15,723 nt of DNA from Candidatus Saliniplasma halalkaliphilum (GTDB taxonomy: Archaea; Thermoplasmatota; Thermoplasmata; Halarchaeoplasmatales; Halarchaeoplasmataceae), in NCBI GenBank assembly GCA_019594235.1, contig JAFDTG010000025.1, forward strand, positions 1 to 15,723, given 5' to 3'. Within the stretch, counting starts at the first letter, position 1; every line of letters starts with the position of its first letter. A program made the translations under genes and the position numbers. This document shows, in pieces, positions 14,504 to 15,723 of the stretch. The notes under the pieces are model-generated. The model was not told the DNA's origin. It saw only the letters and a program-made list of their open reading frames with translations, and searched no databases.

Positions 14504-14553
14504 GATTAATTTATGTTATATGTGTTTAAGGTTTTATTGGGATGAATTTATAC
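14504..14553 (+). promoter_or_regulatory. candidate promoter of the Roadblock-ATPase pair
   Basis: The 92-base gap after nnr is AT-rich with several TATA-like stretches, including TTTATGTTATAT (14510-14521), GTTTTATT (14531-14538) and AATTTATAC (14545-14553). Initiation from the second would be near 14560 and keep the SD at 14572-14576. The third would start inside the SD and is less likely. I cannot choose firmly among them. Confidence 0.3.
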
Positions 14554-14584
14554 TCCGTAACATTAGCCCGAGGAGGTTTATGAA

Positions 14585-14953
14585 ATGAATAAAGCGGTAG
14601 TTCTTGACACAGTCAAAAAGCTTGGTTCACTTAAAGATATAGATATAAGTATACTTGTTAAGAAAAATGGAGATATAATCGCATCAGCCGGTCACGATGT
14701 TTTTATTTCTCTTGAAACTTTTGGAATCATGTCCGCTACGATATTTGGGGCTGCAAACACTGCAAATGAACATCTAGATAAAGAGAATCCAGATCGTATC
14801 GTTATACGTTCAAAAGATGGAGATACCGTTATCAAAGGTGTTGACAACGATTATATACTGGTTATAAGAAGTAAAAAAACTAAAAATTTTAAAAAAATCC
14901 TTAGGAATATGGACAAAGCTATAGACCATCTAAGGGAAAATATGGGGGCATGA
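14585..14953 (+). CDS. Roadblock/LC7-domain protein
   Basis: A 122-residue protein made of one Roadblock/LC7 domain. The pattern is typical: helix, then DISILVKKNGDIIASAG (19-35), a long central helix with SLETFGIMSATIFGAANTANEHL (about 42-64), then DRIVIRSKDGDTVIKGV and NDYILVIRS strands and a C-terminal helix. Roadblock proteins form dimers and usually regulate small GTPases or related NTPases, as MglB does for MglA. Here the immediate partner is a RecA-fold ATPase, whose ATG overlaps this gene's TGA. The start has GGAGG at 14572-14576, eight bases upstream. Another ATG at 14580 has the wrong spacing and stops after two codons. Domain call is strong; what it regulates is inferred from coupling. 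Confidence 0.88.
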   Translation: MNKAVVLDTVKKLGSLKDIDISILVKKNGDIIASAGHDVFISLETFGIMSATIFGAANTANEHLDKENPDRIVIRSKDGDTVIKGVDNDYILVIRSKKTKNFKKILRNMDKAIDHLRENMGA

Positions 14954-15693
14954 ATATGGTTCCGATCGATATACCTCCAGAACTGATCAATTTCTTTGAA
15001 TCTTACTGGGGACGTTCCCTAATGATAAAGGGCAAAGCAGGAACCGGTAAAACCATTCTGAGTTTGAGTTTTATGGAAGAGTTGGGAAACATCGAAAATA
15101 CTTTTTACCTTTCAACACGGGTTGCAAACGACTCTCTGTACAGTCAATTTTCCTGGTTGAAGGAAAAGGAATGGAGGGAGAACTTGATCGATGCTAGTAT
15201 GGATTTTCTACGTGTTCTTTCTAAAGGTAAGGATCTAAAGGACTTTCAAGAAAGAAAAGAGGATATGGAAAAAGTCGATATGGCTAGGGAAGTTCTTTCC
15301 ACCATGAAAGGGGGAAAAGAGTCGTGGAGATCAGAAGCTCCAGAACACGTCAGCAGGAGTATGCTGGATAATCTTGATATGAAAGACGAGATGTTGGAGA
15401 TACTGGATATCTACAATCGTGTTGATAAGAGATTACCAGAGAGGTCACTGATCATCATCGATAGCCTGGAGGCTTTGATTGAAAGATACGATATCGAACC
15501 GAAAGTTTTGATCAAAACACTCCAGAAGGATCTAGTGGAACGGTCCGGGGTCAAATTAATACTGATCATCGAAGAAGATAAATCAACTCGGTGGGATTAT
15601 CTTGTTGATGGATATATCACCATGAGTGAAGGGTACGGATTCACCTATCTCGAGAAGAACGAGACCGTTACGTGGAAGTCCCAAATCAAGTAG
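14950..15693 (+). CDS. RAD55/KaiC-like ATPase coupled to the Roadblock protein
   Basis: A 247-residue RecA-fold protein. The P-loop GKAGTGKT is at 28-35 and Walker B SLIIIDSLEAL at 166-176. DYLVDGYITM (216-225) matches the KaiC-family strand before the C-terminal region. Two things differ from the other KaiC-like protein in this window: the position of the catalytic EE is YLSTR (53-57), so the usual glutamates are missing, and the gap between P-loop and Walker B is about 45 residues longer, filled with charged helical sequence (about 70-160). It may bind ATP but hydrolyse it poorly, or use other residues. ATG overlaps the Roadblock TGA; a second ATG at 14956 is equally well spaced from GGGGG. 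It ends 30 bases before the window edge. Confidence 0.82.
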   Translation: MNMVPIDIPPELINFFESYWGRSLMIKGKAGTGKTILSLSFMEELGNIENTFYLSTRVANDSLYSQFSWLKEKEWRENLIDASMDFLRVLSKGKDLKDFQERKEDMEKVDMAREVLSTMKGGKESWRSEAPEHVSRSMLDNLDMKDEMLEILDIYNRVDKRLPERSLIIIDSLEALIERYDIEPKVLIKTLQKDLVERSGVKLILIIEEDKSTRWDYLVDGYITMSEGYGFTYLEKNETVTWKSQIK

Positions 15694-15723
15694 TCCGTCC
15701 AACTCCTTAGAACCTGTGGAGAA

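Noticed and set aside
15640..15723. Possible frameshift truncating the last ATPase
   Set aside because: The protein ends soon after the DYLVDG strand, earlier than some relatives, and an adjacent frame stays open, but I see no clear continuation of the family sequence in the 30 bases left, so a break cannot be supported.
1..15723. tRNA, rRNA, CRISPR array, riboswitch or mobile element
   Set aside because: Every gap is under 130 bases; I found no cloverleaf, regular spaced repeats, known riboswitch core, or transposase/integrase motifs.

Overview
The window reads as ordinary chromosomal DNA from a euryarchaeon. The strongest evidence is a two-domain Cdc48/VAT AAA+ ATPase, KaiC/RAD55-type ATPases, a Roadblock/LC7 protein, and a MoxR-DUF4350-DUF4129 membrane cluster. 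Shine-Dalgarno (GGAGG) starts alternate with TATA-like boxes that sit close to start codons, suggesting some leaderless transcripts. The base composition is AT-rich, genes are tightly packed, and TTG/GTG starts are used with good ribosome binding sites. Thermoplasmatota is my best guess for the phylum, but only the domain Archaea is firm. I see no mobile element, CRISPR array, tRNA or rRNA.

Layout. (1) 1-514, plus: the tail of an unidentified gene, then a polytopic membrane protein. (2) 504-4632, minus: an operon read right to left encoding a large surface protein (pilin-like N terminus, helical stalk, three beta-sandwich repeats, transmembrane helix, DUF4129 tail), a DUF4350-like membrane protein and a MoxR AAA+ ATPase. 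(3) 4709-5709, plus: a divergent pair with a DUF7982-like Cys-rich membrane protein and a small membrane protein. (4) 5706-9268, minus: a small tail-anchored protein, Cdc48/VAT and a HisC-like aminotransferase. (5) 9397-12284, plus: an MgtC/DUF4010 membrane protein and a site-2 metalloprotease with PDZ domains. (6) 12281-12982, minus: a single-domain KaiC-like ATPase. (7) 13089-15693, plus: the bifunctional NAD(P)HX repair enzyme Nnr, then a translationally coupled Roadblock/LC7 plus RAD55-like ATPase pair.

How the genes may work together. The MoxR-DUF4350-DUF4129 operon looks like an envelope system in which a cytosolic AAA+ ATPase acts on membrane partners carrying large extracellular domains. 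Cdc48, the tail-anchored protein and the site-2 protease suggest a protein-quality or membrane-proteolysis theme, but they are not one operon. The Roadblock-ATPase pair looks like a regulatory module whose ATPase lacks the usual KaiC catalytic glutamates. HisC and Nnr are metabolic housekeeping genes. All three tail-to-tail gene pairs overlap by 4-11 bases, and the three head-to-head pairs are separated by short AT-rich promoter regions.

Nothing here is clearly a wholly new system. The most promising leads are the pilin-like N terminus on the DUF4129 surface protein, the Roadblock-ATPase pair, the tail-anchored neighbour of Cdc48, and a palindrome placed to act as an operator upstream of the DUF4010 gene.
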